A stretch of 64,000 nt of DNA from Bactericera cockerelli (GCA_024516035.1 CM044962.1:124001-188000), one strand, 5' to 3'; shown: positions 42,590 to 54,601, numbered from the stretch's first letter. The notes: generated by a model from the sequence alone, not told the origin. Made by a program: numbers and translations.

Positions 42590-42690
42590 AGAAGTGCATC
42601 AGCCATAAAAAATGTGCCAAAACCAACCAAACTCAACCATGAGGTTGAACAACGTCGACCCTGCTCAAGCGGATAAGACAGAGTAAAAGA
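42590..42690 (-). repeat. interspersed repeat (CTCAAGCAGGGTCGACG type)
   Basis: Reverse complement of 10915-11010: AATGTGCCAAAACCAACCAA, CATGAGGTTGAACAACGTCG, ACCCTGCTCAAGCGG. Confidence 0.65.
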
Positions 42691-42699
42691 AGCATAATA

Positions 42700-42895
42700 A
42701 TGGAAGGTCAGGCGAGGTAGTAATGCTCAAAGCAATATCTACAACCTAACCCTTAAGAGTCCTTATTATTATGTGGTCAGAAACTCAAATTATGAGGAAA
42801 AATTCATGCACTGGTTGGGATTCGAATCATCGGATCCCTACACTACCGGGATTACCTGACTAGCGCATTAACCACTTGAGTACCACTTTAGCTAC
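42700..42895 (-). mobile_element. tRNA-derived SINE, family 5
   Basis: TAATGGAAGGTCAGGCGAGG through TCATGCACTGGTTGGGATTC and GCGCATTAACCACTTGAGTA, nested inside MITE copy 2. Confidence 0.8.
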
Positions 42896-42999
42896 TGAAA
42901 GAGCAACTCTATAAATCGCATTTTAGTCCGGGTTTTTGTGGAAGCACCCCCAAAATATTTCCCACCGGCCGCGCCTGCATCGACCATAAAATTCCTCCC

Positions 43000-44100
43000 T
43001 TGGTCAACTTGGTCAACGTGAAGTATTTTGCTGGATACTTAAATATAATTAAGTATACGCTAACTTATTTAACTATATTAACTACTTTTAAGTAAATAAG
43101 TATTTATTTTACATTTCGACGATACATCTTGGCTGTTTTTTAACTTAATAAGACCCTAGTACAAAGACAAGGCTAATCGGAGTGTTAACTAGAGATCCTT
43201 TAAGCCTAATGGAAACATTAACTGATTAGTCCCAGTACATAGTGCTAATCGAGTAATTAGAGTTTGAAATTCAGTGGTAAAATCGTAAAACACTGGTAAA
43301 ATGTTGTTTCCTTTTAATTTACAAGCTCTCTGATTGGTTGATTCGAAAACGGACAGAACAAGGCAGCAGTGTGGCAATTTCTTCCACCCAACCTTTCACT
43401 ACTCATACATGTAGGTCATTATAATTTAATAACACTTACATAATGCAATAGTTAAGCATAAACTACTTTTAAGTGACTAGACCTCATGTCAAGCTTACAA
43501 GGGCCACAGGACCGTCAGGGGCATCCCTAGGACGTATGGAGGGGGGTTGGAGCGATAAAAACCAGCGCGGGAAGTCGGGGGGGGGGGGGGGGGGGGAGGG
43601 GGCAAATGAAACCCTGGCGTGATTGAGAAACAATAGTGGCTCCCCTTCTTTTAATTTTAATTATGAAAATGCTATTATCTGCATCATCAAGAACTTTATT
43701 GTACATAACAGTTTTCTTGTCGGGTAGACTGGGTTACTTGGGAAAATGAAATATTACTTCTTACAGCTTCATAATATTTTATTTTTCTATGTGTGATGTG
43801 GTTAGGTAAACATGAATAGCGCTCAAAAACACTGTAAGCCTTTTTAGAAAGCACTCGTTCAAAAGAGGAATCTTACCTCTAAGTTATTTTTTATGTTATC
43901 AAAAGATTTATTTCTTGTAATCATAAGTAAAACCAAAGTATCTACGAAAATTTCAGGCTCTTAAGAATCAATCGAGTTTGGACTCGGAATAATGACTGAC
44001 TCTCTCAGATAGGAGGTGTCCAAAACTCCACTAACTTAGAGATCTAAGTAATCCCCTTATCAAAAAAACAAAACACAAAAAAAAACACTATAAATTCAAA
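43000..44100. other. unique stretch with a 21-base poly-G tract
   Basis: No supported gene. 43578-43606 has about 18 G, an A, then more G, a G-quadruplex candidate and a likely length error. AGGGGCATCCCTAGGACGTA precedes it. Confidence 0.45.
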
Positions 44101-44104
44101 GAAT

Positions 44105-44262
44105 TTTTTATAAAATATCTTTATTTTTTTTTATAAACAATTGGATCAAGCCTTAATTACAAATTCTTTCATACAATGAACATAATAATAAGTTATAAAA
44201 TATATATAAAACACAAAGCCTGATCAAGGGTGGTGATAATGCCTGCGGCATTCTCTTCTATA
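44105..44262 (-). mobile_element. LINE 3'-end-like fragment
   Basis: Minus strand AGAAGAGAATGCCGCAGGCA, TTATCACCACCCTTGATCAG, then a T-rich stretch and TTATTATTATG. Same variant as 7200. 44263-44934 shows nothing recognised. Confidence 0.5.
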
Positions 44263-44934
44263 ATTTTTTATGGGGTATTCTCACGAGTCATTTCATGAAT
44301 GACATTTCTTATTTTTACCTTAAACTCTTAAACACCTGAAATTCGCGGCAGTCCTTTTCATATAATGATTTCATATAAAGATGAAACCCCAAAATTTCAA
44401 TTTTTGATTTGTACAATGAATTGAGCCCCGAAAATAAACTTGATATATTTAATAGATGCACTAAATGTGCTCCTTGAAGATGTCTTATTAAAAAAAAAAG
44501 AATGTCTTCATTGACCCCACATTACCCTATTGCTTGACATTTTTTTTTTACGAGCACACAAGAACTTTAGGAAAGTTTTATTCGACGGCATAAGTCCCCG
44601 GTAGAAAAGTTAGCGGTGTGCGTGTACATTCCGGGTTTTATTTGAAAACGCTGCAGAGGTAGGAACTATAAAGAGAAAGCTCTGCCCCACCTAGGCAGGC
44701 AGAGGGTGCCCCGCCCTTGTGTCTCGCTCAGGTTATGACTCTTGTGACTAGCAACTTGCGGCGGAATCTAATACGTATTATAATACACACTATGGCCCGA
44801 ATGATGAAACAGGATTAAAAAAAAAATGATTTTTCATTGTTACAATGTCCTAATTTTAGTTGGTAGCGCGGAATCATAGGACTTTACCACTTAATGTACA
44901 ATATCTTGTTTTCATTTGTCCATTCACTCGCCCC

Positions 44935-45072
44935 GAATCGACCAACTTCCGAAGAGATGGAAATCTTAACCTGAGGGTCGATGGTTCGAGTCCGATGACT
45001 GGCAAACATTGAGTAAGTCGAGTTTGATTAATTACGACATCACGGTTGTGATTAAAGTAAATATGATAACTT
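44935..45072 (+). mobile_element. SINE family 2, diverged
   Basis: AACCTGAGGGTCGATGGTTC then GAGTCCGATGACTGG, AGTCGAGTTTGATTAATTAC and GTGATTAAAGTAAATATGAT. The A-box part is decayed. A LINE-like GGAAGAGATATTTTATTTG occurs at 45163, and another tRNA-like B box GGTCGGTGGTTCGAGTC at 45394. 45426-46232 has no supported gene. Confidence 0.65.
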
Positions 45073-46410
45073 TCAACATTACCTCTTCAGCGTATTGCAA
45101 TTGCTATACAGAGAGGTAATGCCGTGAGTATTAGAGGAACTCTTCCAACCTCTGAAAAATTGGAAGAGATATTTTATTTGTAAGATGTTCGTTATGTTGT
45201 TTTGTTAAAAATAAAGTTGGATAAAAAATCCTAAACTTTTGAACTTTGCGTGGCCATTTATGAAAGGATTTTTTTTCCGAGAAATTTTTAGTTGCCCTAT
45301 CTTGGTAACACCACTTTGTTCGCTTCTACAGACTTACTCCAGAAGGCGGCCGCGACCTCTGCAGCTCGCGTGTTACGGCCGCGACGTTCCCGAAGGTCGG
45401 TGGTTCGAGTCAACATTATGGCATAAATCTTGTGTTTTTTTGAAATGACAATTCTTACATTTAAACAGGCGATGATTGCGGGTTGTAGTGTAAAATCACT
45501 AACGCATTCGAGCAGTCATATCACGGATTGATGAAGTGACCGATACCACAATGTACTGTTGTCAATCACCAGCCAGGAGTAGCGGTGGTGCGATCAACCC
45601 ACCCCTGGTTATTGGGTTGATCTCAACCAACACGACCTGGTAAAAAGGGTATTTGTATGTATATACCGATATACCCTTTCGGAATAAAGAAAGCTGTTTG
45701 GTAACTTTAGTGGACACAGACAATGCATTCGATTACAGAAAAACACAAATTCAAAGACCAATTCTCTGGATAATAATTTCCTTCTCGAAAGCACAGCTTT
45801 CATTAGACCGCTATCACAAAACGGAAACTTTCGGGAATCCGTTCACAATTAACTTGCCTCAGCACAAATAACAAGATTTTTGGGGTCATAAAATAAACCC
45901 AATCAGACAGGGAGTTCGCCCTGACCCTCGATCTTCGATAGGGTAGGCCGGGGGTAACAAGACGGGGATTTCAACTCAGGACAGAAACGCGGGGTTGCAC
46001 CGGCGGAAGGAGAGAACAAGGAATCTATACGATACATCTGGGAGAACAAGGAAAAATAAATTCCGAGAGATCCCTTGGCTCGACGGTCTCTGTGGAGTGG
46101 GTGAGTTTTCCCCGAAAATTGAAAATGAGCTTCCCCCAATATGTTTTGTCCATAAAGGCAGGAATTATTGCAATGGTGAGTGGAGCTGCAAGCGCCAAGA
46201 TAAAGCAGCCTTTGTTTAGAAAAAGATATATACAGGGTGATTCAGAAAAGTACCGTCAAACGTTAACCACATATTCTATGGGCTAGTTAAGGAGGGGTCA
46301 ACTCTATAAAAGAAAGTGCGCAAATACCTCCTAACGGAGGTACACGCCCCTTAAGGTGTTTTTAAACAATCAAAATTTTCATTTTACGGCTTACCTATTT
46401 GGGATATCGC

Positions 46411-48422
46411 TTACTTACTTACTTACTCCGCAGTCATTACAGACCGCGAGGGTCCTTGACTTGTTGCACCAGCCTCTTCCATTCATTTCTATCCTGAGCT
46501 AAGCTCTGCCAATCTTCTTGGATTCCGGTGCTAAGAAGTATATCCCTGACACCATCCTCCCACTTGATCCTGGGGCGTCCTCTAGGGCGGGCCTGGTTGT
46601 ACTGTAGGTCTAGGGTTCTCTTGATGTTGGTGAAGTCTTCAGCACGTGCTACATGACCTGCCCACTGAAGTACCTTGGCTTGGATGACATGCTTTATCAT
46701 GGGTTTGTTGTATAACTCTTCCAGTTCTCTGTTTTTTCTTCTCCTCCATTGGTTGGTTTCTTGGTCATACATCGGTCCTAGTATTTTTCTCAAAACTTTG
46801 TTTTCAAAAGCCTGCATTTTAAGGAGTATCTTTTGTTTTATTGGCCATGTTTCACTTGCGTATAACAATACAGGTTTTATTATGGTGTCATAGATTTTAA
46901 TTTTGGCGTTTTTCGATATTCTCTTTGATATTAGTATGTGATTCATTGAATACAGGCTTCTGCTGGCATTGTTTATTCTATTTTTTATTTCAGATTCAAT
47001 TCTATTGTTTTCTTGGATGATGACACCAAGATACTTAAACTCCTCTACTTGTTTGAATGATTGGTTGTTTAAAGTCACTGATGTATTTGACCGTATTTCC
47101 ATCTTAGAAACTCGCATGAATTCTGTTTTATCTATGTTTATTTTAAGTCCAACTTCTTTTGCTCTTGATTCCAGGATCTGTAGACATTCTTCTATCTCTT
47201 CTATGTTGTTACCGATCATTGCTATATCGTCTGCAAAGGCTAATAGTTTGCATACTAGTGTATCATCTCTCCATAGGTCTTGTACCACTTTCTGTAGTGT
47301 AATGTTGAACAGCAGAGGCGATAGTCCATCCCCTTGTTTCAGACCAGTCTCCACTGAGAACGCTGAAGAAAGTTCATTTCCTACTCTTACTTTGTTCACT
47401 GTTCCCTCGCAACACTGCTTCACAAGATTCACTAGCTTTTTGGGTATTTTTAATGCATACATAGCGTTCCAAACCGCATTCCTGATGAGGCAGTCGTACG
47501 ATTTTCTGAAATCTATAAACAATATATATGTATCTATGTTTCGTTCAACTCTTTTCTCTAAAATATTTCTTAATGTGTGTATTTGATCCGTTGTTGATCG
47601 ATTTCTTCTGAACCCAGCTTGGTACTCGCCTATCTTTCCATCTGTATATGCCTCAATTCGGGATAGGATTATTAAAGATAGTACTTTATACCAGACATTT
47701 AGTAGTGCAATTCCTCTATAGTTGTTGCAGTTTGTTGGGTCTTTCTTCTTGTGGAGAGGTACGATGATTGCTTCTTTCCATTTGTCTGGTATATTCTCAT
47801 TTTCCCAGCATTTTACTATCAGTCGGTGTAGTTCTTCTATCATCATAGGTCCTCCGCTTTTCAATAGCTCACTTGTTATTTCATCAGTTCCCGGTGCCTT
47901 GTTGTTCTTCAGCCTTTTCATTGCTCGTATCATCTCTTGCCAGGTTGGTGGTTCTTCCTCTGTTTCGTCTTCTTCAGGTGTTATTTCTTCTACTTGGTTT
48001 TCCTGTTCTACATTCAATAGTTCTTCGAAATATTCTTTCCACCTGTGTAGTATTTGCTGCTCTCCTATAAGTGCTGTTCCGTTTTTGTCTCTTATTGTAG
48101 TTGATTTCTTTTGTATCCCTCCTCTTTGTTGTTTCACGAGTTGATAAAAGTTCCTAACATTCTTCATGGTGTCCTCTTTCTCAATTTGTTCTAGTTTGTT
48201 GTTCAAGTATTCTCTCTTTTTCTTTCTAATAAGTTTTTTCACTTTTCCTCTTTCTTCTCTGTATTCTTCAATCCTTGCCGTGTCCCTTGTTTCTATAGCT
48301 ATTAATCTTTTAACTCTTCTCTGTTCTATAGCTACTTTGCAGTTTTTATCGAACCACTTTTTCCGAGTTTGTTTTTTGGAAAAACCAACAATATCTTTGG
48401 CTCTTTTGTATACTATGGAGGT
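46411..48422 (-). mobile_element. 5'-truncated non-LTR retrotransposon with (TAAG)n 3' end
   Basis: Bounded by the exact 15-base duplication TATTTGGGATATCGC (46396-46410 and 48423-48437). The 3' end (left) has only about 26 bases after the ORF stop and ends GGAGTAAGTAAGTAAGTAAG: a short 3'UTR and a tetranucleotide tail instead of poly-A, as in RTE-like elements. Truncated in the linker between endonuclease and reverse transcriptase. Confidence 0.9.
46437..48422 (-). CDS. LINE ORF2 fragment: reverse transcriptase and C-terminal region
   Basis: Open without a stop from the truncation point to TAA at 46437, about 661 codons. The linker contains TRKKWFDKNCKVAIEQRR. Counting from the GTG at 48242 as residue 1: finger motif NNKAPGTDEITSELLK (113-128); NNYRGIALLN (173-182); QAGFRRNRSTTDQ (208-220); motif A FIDFRKSYD (242-250, Asp244); GLKQGDGLSPLLFN (300-313); motif C FADD (336-339) with catalytic Asp338-Asp339. 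The C terminus has LQWAGHVARA and ARPRGRPRIKWEDGVRDIL, typical of RTE/Jockey-like insect LINEs, and ends KDPRGL. The enzyme copies element RNA at a nicked target. Lack of stops shows a young insertion. GTG is not a eukaryotic start; the true start is lost with the endonuclease. Confidence 0.88.
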   Translation of the reverse strand, partial: TSIVYKRAKDIVGFSKKQTRKKWFDKNCKVAIEQRRVKRLIAIETRDTARIEEYREERGKVKKLIRKKKREYLNNKLEQIEKEDTMKNVRNFYQLVKQQRGGIQKKSTTIRDKNGTALIGEQQILHRWKEYFEELLNVEQENQVEEITPEEDETEEEPPTWQEMIRAMKRLKNNKAPGTDEITSELLKSGGPMMIEELHRLIVKCWENENIPDKWKEAIIVPLHKKKDPTNCNNYRGIALLNVWYKVLSLIILSRIEAYTDGKIGEYQAGFRRNRSTTDQIHTLRNILEKRVERNIDTYILFIDFRKSYDCLIRNAVWNAMYALKIPKKLVNLVKQCCEGTVNKVRVGNELSSAFSVETGLKQGDGLSPLLFNITLQKVVQDLWRDDTLVCKLLAFADDIAMIGNNIEEIEECLQILESRAKEVGLKINIDKTEFMRVSKMEIRSNTSVTLNNQSFKQVEEFKYLGVIIQENNRIESEIKNRINNASRSLYSMNHILISKRISKNAKIKIYDTIIKPVLLYASETWPIKQKILLKMQAFENKVLRKILGPMYDQETNQWRRRKNRELEELYNKPMIKHVIQAKVLQWAGHVARAEDFTNIKRTLDLQYNQARPRGRPRIKWEDGVRDILLSTGIQEDWQSLAQDRNEWKRLVQQVKDPRGL

Positions 48423-48703
48423 TATTTGGGATATCGCAATGTGGTAAAAAAATTACTCTCAATACTAGATAGCACCTTTCTTTGGCACAAAATTTAACAC
48501 CATAACAATGGCAGGGGCGGTCTCAGGAGGGTCAGATGGTAGAAAAAAGGTTCTAACTTTATAGTCGTTGCTTGTAATTGAATTTGGTTTTCACCCTATT
48601 AAAACGTCTGTCATTGTCTACAAAAATGTCCTGAATAATTTTTTTCTCAAACCAACACAAACGCTTGAAAATCGAAATTGAAGGGCTTAAGCCGAAATAA
48701 GAT

Positions 48704-48808
48704 TTACAGCAAATGTTCCACATGGGCTCCTCTGGCTTCAATGCAGACATCCATACGCCTTCGAAAAGATTGACGAACACGTTCAAATATTCCAGGTGTA
48801 TTTCTTTG
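48704..48808 (-). pseudogene. C-terminal remnant of a Tc1/mariner-like transposase
   Basis: Frame QRNTPGIFERVRQSFRRRMD then VCIEARGAHVEHLL and TAA, 34 codons, preceded by an in-frame TAA. '..R..CIE.xGxHxEHLL' at the very C terminus is known from DUF4817/mariner-type insect transposases. It sits in the spacer of the foldback element, showing which end of the parent transposon the arms come from. No catalytic residues remain. Confidence 0.7.
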
Positions 48809-49310
48809 TTAAATAATGAATTGGCTGAAAATTCTTGTTCTAAAATTGTATGCTAGTTGCATAGGTTTCAAAACTTGATGCGGTTTTAAAATCTTCAATT
48901 TCAATTTTCAAGCGTTTGTTTTGGTTTGAGAAAAAAATTATTCAGGACATTTTTGTAGACAATGACAGACGTTTTAATAGGGTGAAAATTCAATTACAAG
49001 CAACGACTAAAAACTTAGAACCTTTTTTCTACCATCTGACCCTCCTGAGACCGCCCCTGACATTGGAATGGTGTTGTATTTTGTGCCAAAAGAAAGGTGC
49101 TATCTAGTATTGAGAGTGATTTTTTACCACGTTGCGATATCCCAAATAGGTAAGCCGTAAAATGTAAATTTCGATTGTTTAAAAACACCTTAAGGGGCGT
49201 GTACCTCCGTTAGGAGCATTTGCGCACTTTCTTTTATAGAGTTGACCCCTCCTGAACTAGCCCATAGAATATGTGGTTAACGTTTGACGGTACTTTTCTG
49301 AATCACCCTG

Positions 49311-49667
49311 TATACTAAGTCCGAGAATAAGTTCATGAATAACTATTTTCGACCAAACTGTATTTCCAATGTAAAACTGACATCTGTGCCAGACTATCTA
49401 TCCATCACTTTGCCTGGGAGGAGTGAGGTCGTCTGTTATCAAAACTACATCCCAAACAGTAAGAGATATCGACATTTTCATGAGAATCGACTCATGAGTG
49501 ACTGATTAATGACTCATGACTCATGAGTGAAACATTTTTTTTTAAAGTTCCTCAGCAATCCTTTGTCTTGGCTCTTCTTTTCCCACGAAAGTTTCTCGCG
49601 TTCCTTCTCCCCAGTTTGTCTTTGGAGGATTCCAAAAATTCGAACAAAAGGAAATGTTTGATTTCCT
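49311..49667. other. stretch without recognised gene; TGACTCA cluster
   Basis: 49485-49530 repeats ACTCATGAGTGA-type words, including two exact TGACTCA heptamers. These resemble AP-1 sites but may be a microsatellite. Otherwise nothing recognised. Confidence 0.35.
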
Positions 49668-49767
49668 NNNNNNNNNNNNNNNNNNNNNNNNNNNNNNNNN
49701 NNNNNNNNNNNNNNNNNNNNNNNNNNNNNNNNNNNNNNNNNNNNNNNNNNNNNNNNNNNNNNNNNNN
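49668..49767. other. assembly gap (100 N)
   Basis: Sequence texture changes completely across this gap, from normal to homopolymer-dominated. Confidence 0.98.
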
Positions 49768-51960
49768 TTTTGCCCCCTCATGGGGGAGAAGTGACCAAAC
49801 ATAAAAGTAAAACTTTTAAAAAAAATTAAAATATCTTAAAAAATATAAAAATTTTTTTTTAAAAGAAAAATTTTTTTTATTTTCAAGGGGGAAAAAAATT
49901 TTTATTAAAAATTTTTTTTTTAAATACCTTCATAATCAAAAAAGCATTGACACCCCCACACAAAATTTTTTGGGTAAATGGCCCCCCCGGTTCCACCTCC
50001 GGGTTACATCCCCCATAAATCTTAAATCCTCCGCTAAAAAATCAGCCCTTTTCCCTCCCCCCTAATTTACGGGAAATTACTTTGGGAAAAAAAAAAAACC
50101 AAAAAAAAAAAAAAAAAAAAAAGAATAAATTTTAAACAAATATTTTTTTTTAAAAAAACAAAAAAAAATTCCGATTTTTAAATTAAAATTTCATAAAACT
50201 TTTAAAAAAAAAATAGGGGACTTTTCTTTTAAAATCAAAAATTTTTAGTTCTATGAATCCCAATAAATTTTTTTTTTTATCGATATTTCAAAACTAAACT
50301 CCTTTACTTTTTTACTTGTAAAAACACCCCCACAAATAAAAATTAACCAAATCAAAAAATTAAAAAGAATCAAAAAATTTTTACCTCATAACCATCCCAT
50401 CCTATTCTTTTTTTAAAATTTCAACCTTTTTCCAATTTTCAAAAATAAATTTTTTCTTAAAAATAACCAATTCCTATTACCCCATATTTTTAAAATAAAA
50501 AATTTTTAACCCCAAAAAAAATTATTTTAACTACCCACACTTCCCTAAACACCTCTCTAAAACTTCAAACAATCCACCCTTAATTAACTTTTTATCAACA
50601 AACTTTTTTTTTTAAAACTATATTTCATGTATTTCATTTGCTATAAAAAAAAACTTCAACCCTTAACAATTCTTTCAAACTCTTCTTTCAAAGACTCTAA
50701 CCAAAAACCCCCACCTTCAAACAAACCCTCTAAAAAAATCACTAAACAACCCCCTACATAACCCCGCAACTAAACCCTTTAGATGTATTTTTTTTTATTT
50801 TTTTTGGTTTTTTAAAAAAAAAAAAAATTTTTTTTTTTTTTTTTTTTAATTTTTTTAAAATTTTTTTTATTTTTTTTTTTTTTTTAAAAAATTTGGGGGG
50901 GGGGGGGGGGTTTTTTTTTTAAAAACCCAAACTTTAAATTTCTTTTAAAATTTTGCCCCCCCCCGGGCTTTTAAAACCAACTTGGATTAAAAACACAATT
51001 TAAAACCTCTTAGTTTACATCAATCTCAACTTTCAATATTTTACATTAAAAAAAAACCCTTTATTTTAAAAAAAGGCATTTCAAATCCAAACCCCTTTCC
51101 ACCTCTTTTTTTCAAAAACCCACAATGTTTTTTTTTAGTTAAAAAGTTTCAAATTATCTCGAATCCTTAAAACTTCCTTTATTTTTCACTAATTATCAAC
51201 AAATATTTTTCCCAAATAACCCAATCCAATTTTAAATTTTTTCTCAACCAATTTAAAATTAAAAACTTTTCCTAACCACATATTTCAATTTATAAACTTC
51301 AAAAAAATATTTTATTTTTTTTTTTAAAAATAAACCTAAATTTTTTTTTTATTCTCCCCTTAATTTAATTAAACAAAAACGTTTTTAAAAATTTAAATTT
51401 AAACCATTCATATTTTCAAAAAAAAAAAAAAAAAATCATCAAACAACTTACACAAATCTAGGAAAAGCCCCCAATTCCCCCTTCCAAACAACTTCCCCCA
51501 TTACTTTTCATCCTCCCTTTACATCAATTTCTATTCACTCCCTTGTTCTGGTCTTTAAAACAATTTAAAAAAAGAAAAACCAACATTTTATTAAAAACTT
51601 AACACCCAAAAAACCAATTTTACTGCAAAACTTTTTTCAACAATAAAACATATCCCTTTTTTTTAATACTCCCAATCTTAAATTTTTATTTCAAAACTTC
51701 ACTGGTACTCCCTTATAAAATATAAATTAATCATTTATAATATTTTTATTTTAAATGTCCCAATACCAAAACGGGCAATATCCATTAAAAAACCCAACTT
51801 CTTACTCCAAGGCAAATTTTGGTTTCCAAAATTTAAAACCTTAAAACCGGAAAACACAATCTACCCGGCTATTTTATTATTATATTATTTTTTTAAAATA
51901 TTTCCCTTTTTTATTTTTTAATTTTCGCAAAAAAGTCTCTATTTCCCATAAATGTCATTC

Positions 51961-52000
<40 letters not shown>

Positions 52001-52384
52001 ACCTTAATTTTAAATATATATTTCATTCTAAATAATTCATCCGGGATATTTGACTCACTTATTTTTTTTTTTACACCCCTTTTTAGAAAAATAGGCTGTT
52101 TTATTTTGTTTTTAACCCGCATTTAGGAAAAAATAAACCCAAAAAAATATCTCCCCTAAAAACCAAATGAGGCTTCCACTACACTTTCCAAAAAAAATCA
52201 GAACACGATTTTGATGTTTGATTATACAGAAAACTCAAATGGGCAAAAAGGTGCTTTTCTCTTCAACACAAAAGGACCAGAAGTTTGGAATTTATAATTC
52301 AGAACCCATCATTTGATCTATAACTGGAAACAATAAATATTTTAGTACCATGTAAAGGGCAATTTTGAATACATCATTCTCTTT

Positions 52385-52565
52385 CTGTCATTTAAGTTAA
52401 GCAATGTCCCAAGAAGACTTAATAATAACCTTCAAATTTTAACCCTATAATTTTGTTTTTTACTTAACCCAGCCAAGGAGCTTAATGGGGGACTGTGGTG
52501 ATAATTTTTAAAAACCTTCCACCCTTTAAAAAAAAAACCCCCGAATTATACCTCTGGGGACTAAG
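52385..52565 (+). mobile_element. possible degraded 5S-headed SINE
   Basis: TTTAAGTTAAGCAATGTCCC resembles 5S box C. The later AACCCAGCCAAGGAGCTTAA and CCCCCGAATTATACCTCTGG follow the body order of 7284-7500. Weak. Confidence 0.35.
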
Positions 52566-53104
52566 TCTAAAATTTGCATTATTTTTAGATGGGAAAACTT
52601 AAAAAATCATGGGTTTTCCAAATTTTCCCATTAGTTTCCCTAAAAAAGGGGTGCAAACAATAAAAACACACAGCTTTTAAAATTAATGATATACTGATTT
52701 TTTAAGCTATCTAAAAAGTAAACACAATTTTTGCTCACCAACCTTTCAAGGGTTTAGATCACAAGAAACTAATCTTTTTCAATGTAATTCCAAGGTGCCC
52801 CTTGTTGTTTTTCCACGGGAAAAATTAGAAGAAATTTTCAAAAGATTTCATTTCAAAAGTGAATCTAAAATTTGAAGTGCTACCGTAAAATAAAAAAAAG
52901 AAAAAAAAAAATGATTATATTCATTGGGGAAAAAAATTTTTGTTAAATTTTAAAAATTATAGATTAAATTCAAATACCTAAACGAATATTTTCATCATTG
53001 ATTTAAAAATCACACTTTATGCCTTCTTTTTGATCAATACTGATACTTTATAACGTTATAATAATAAAAATAAAAAATTCCTTGTTTATTCGCACTTTTT
53101 AAAT

Positions 53105-53250
53105 TATTAAGTCCTTTTATTCCGCATACCCCAAGACAAATTTTTTTTTAAAAATTCCCCATGGGGGGATAACATGTTAGTCCCAGCTGGTTTCAAGCCC
53201 AGACCTCTGGATTACCAACGCTCCTTTACCACTAGCTACCGACAACTGTT
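53105..53250 (-). mobile_element. SINE family 1, degraded
   Basis: CCCCAAGACAAATTTTTTTT, CCCCATGGGGGGATAACATG, GTTTCAAGCCCAGACCTCTG and TTTACCACTAGCTACCGACA follow the reverse order of the copy at 2461. Confidence 0.65.
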
Positions 53251-54601
53251 GTGCTAGAAAAAAAATTATAAAAATCCAATAATTCATTTTGGCCCAAAAA
53301 AAAAAACAACTCCCCAAATTGATCTGAGCTATAACTTAAACGTTTTTAGTCCCTCCGGAAAAAATTAAAAGATTGTTTAAGCTTTTTGGGCGGTTCCACC
53401 CCTTACTACTAAATAAAAAAAAAAAACAACAACTACACAGATGATGATTTCAAAGTTTTTGATTCAAAGGGTCATCTTCCATAAATTTTATTAATAATTC
53501 AAAAAATCCCAAAAGCTTAAACCAAGCTGGGATTGGTTTGTTGATTTTCCAACCAATTGTTAAAGGGTTTTCCATAACTAAACATTACATTCAAACGTAG
53601 AGACCTTGATACTTCTCCACACCTATTTCCCGGGGTGAAGGGAATTATTTAATGTCCATAGGGCATCTCATGACCTATCAAAAAAACCCAAACTTGCATG
53701 GGGCTTTTTGTTTTTGCAAAGTTAGGGTAAAATTTCCTTTGTTCCACAATGAACCCTTGGAATAAAACCCCCTCCTTCGTTGGGGGTTTGTGACATAAAT
53801 ATTCTTCCATGCTAAATTTTTACCAATATAAAAACCCAAACTTTACAACACACAAATCCTGAAAAACAACATCTTTTGGAAAATAACTTCCTTTTGTTAT
53901 TCATTTTCATATTCGGGGATGAACTTTGGGATCATTACTTCCATTTAATATTTTCCAAATTTCAATAAAATTCCAAAATTTGGGAAATCTTTTTACTTTG
54001 GGGTTGGAAATAAAGACCGGAAACTTTCGCGATAGAAATTTATGATTTAAAGGGAGAGTCTTGGACTACGCAAAAAAGTTTTTCAAAAAGGAAATCTGAT
54101 AAAACCCTACAAAAAAACCTACAAAAAGTTTCAACATTCAACAACGAACAAAAAATAATAATTCCAAAAAAAAAAAAAATTTTCCAATTTTAAATTTCAA
54201 CTAATGAAACTATAATTTTCGGATGCTTCAATTTTTTTCCCCCAGCGAGTATTAAGGGGCCTTTCCACAAGCACTTTTAAAAAAATTTTCCATACCAACG
54301 ATCCAAACCCTTTTTGATCTTAAGGGGGGTTTAAATAGACAACATCAATATTTAATCTTGGAAAGTGCTTTTTCCCTATTTTACCAGTACCCATTGGGGA
54401 CTTACCCACAGATTTACAAAAAACTCTTTAAATTTCCGCCCTAATTGTGCAATGTTACAATATCCTTTAAAATAATTTTTAATAAAACATTTGAAATGCA
54501 AAATTTTGAAAAAATTAAAAAATTTCTTATTTTTTTTTACGCACTGACGACGCTCCCCCCGGGCAACTTGATAAATAAAAATTTAAATAATCTCACTTTT
54601 A

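Larger units (their letters stand above)
42191..42977. mobile_element. MITE copy 2, expanded by nested SINEs
   Basis: TIRs CAGGCGCGGCCGGTG and CACCGGCCGCGCCTG are perfect. The MITE core is split: left part to about 42325, right part from about 42895. Between them are SINE family 3, a 42590 repeat and SINE family 5. Flanks CCTCGAAC and CATCGACC match at six of eight bases. Confidence 0.75.
46233..49310. mobile_element. foldback Tc1/mariner-like element with ~420-bp inverted arms, split by a LINE
   Basis: Starts CAGGGTGATTCAGAAAAGTA and ends with its reverse complement; TA dinucleotides flank both ends, the Tc1/mariner target. The left arm is 46233-46410 plus 48438-48683 and the right arm 48894-49310; they align base by base with few differences. 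The ~210-base spacer keeps the last 34 codons of a transposase. A 2,012-base LINE sits in the left arm. Long arms make a stable hairpin; transcription would give dsRNA. Confidence 0.85.

Noticed and set aside
46969..48144. Plus-strand ORFs of 205 and 140 codons
   Set aside because: Antisense shadows of the LINE reverse-transcriptase frame.
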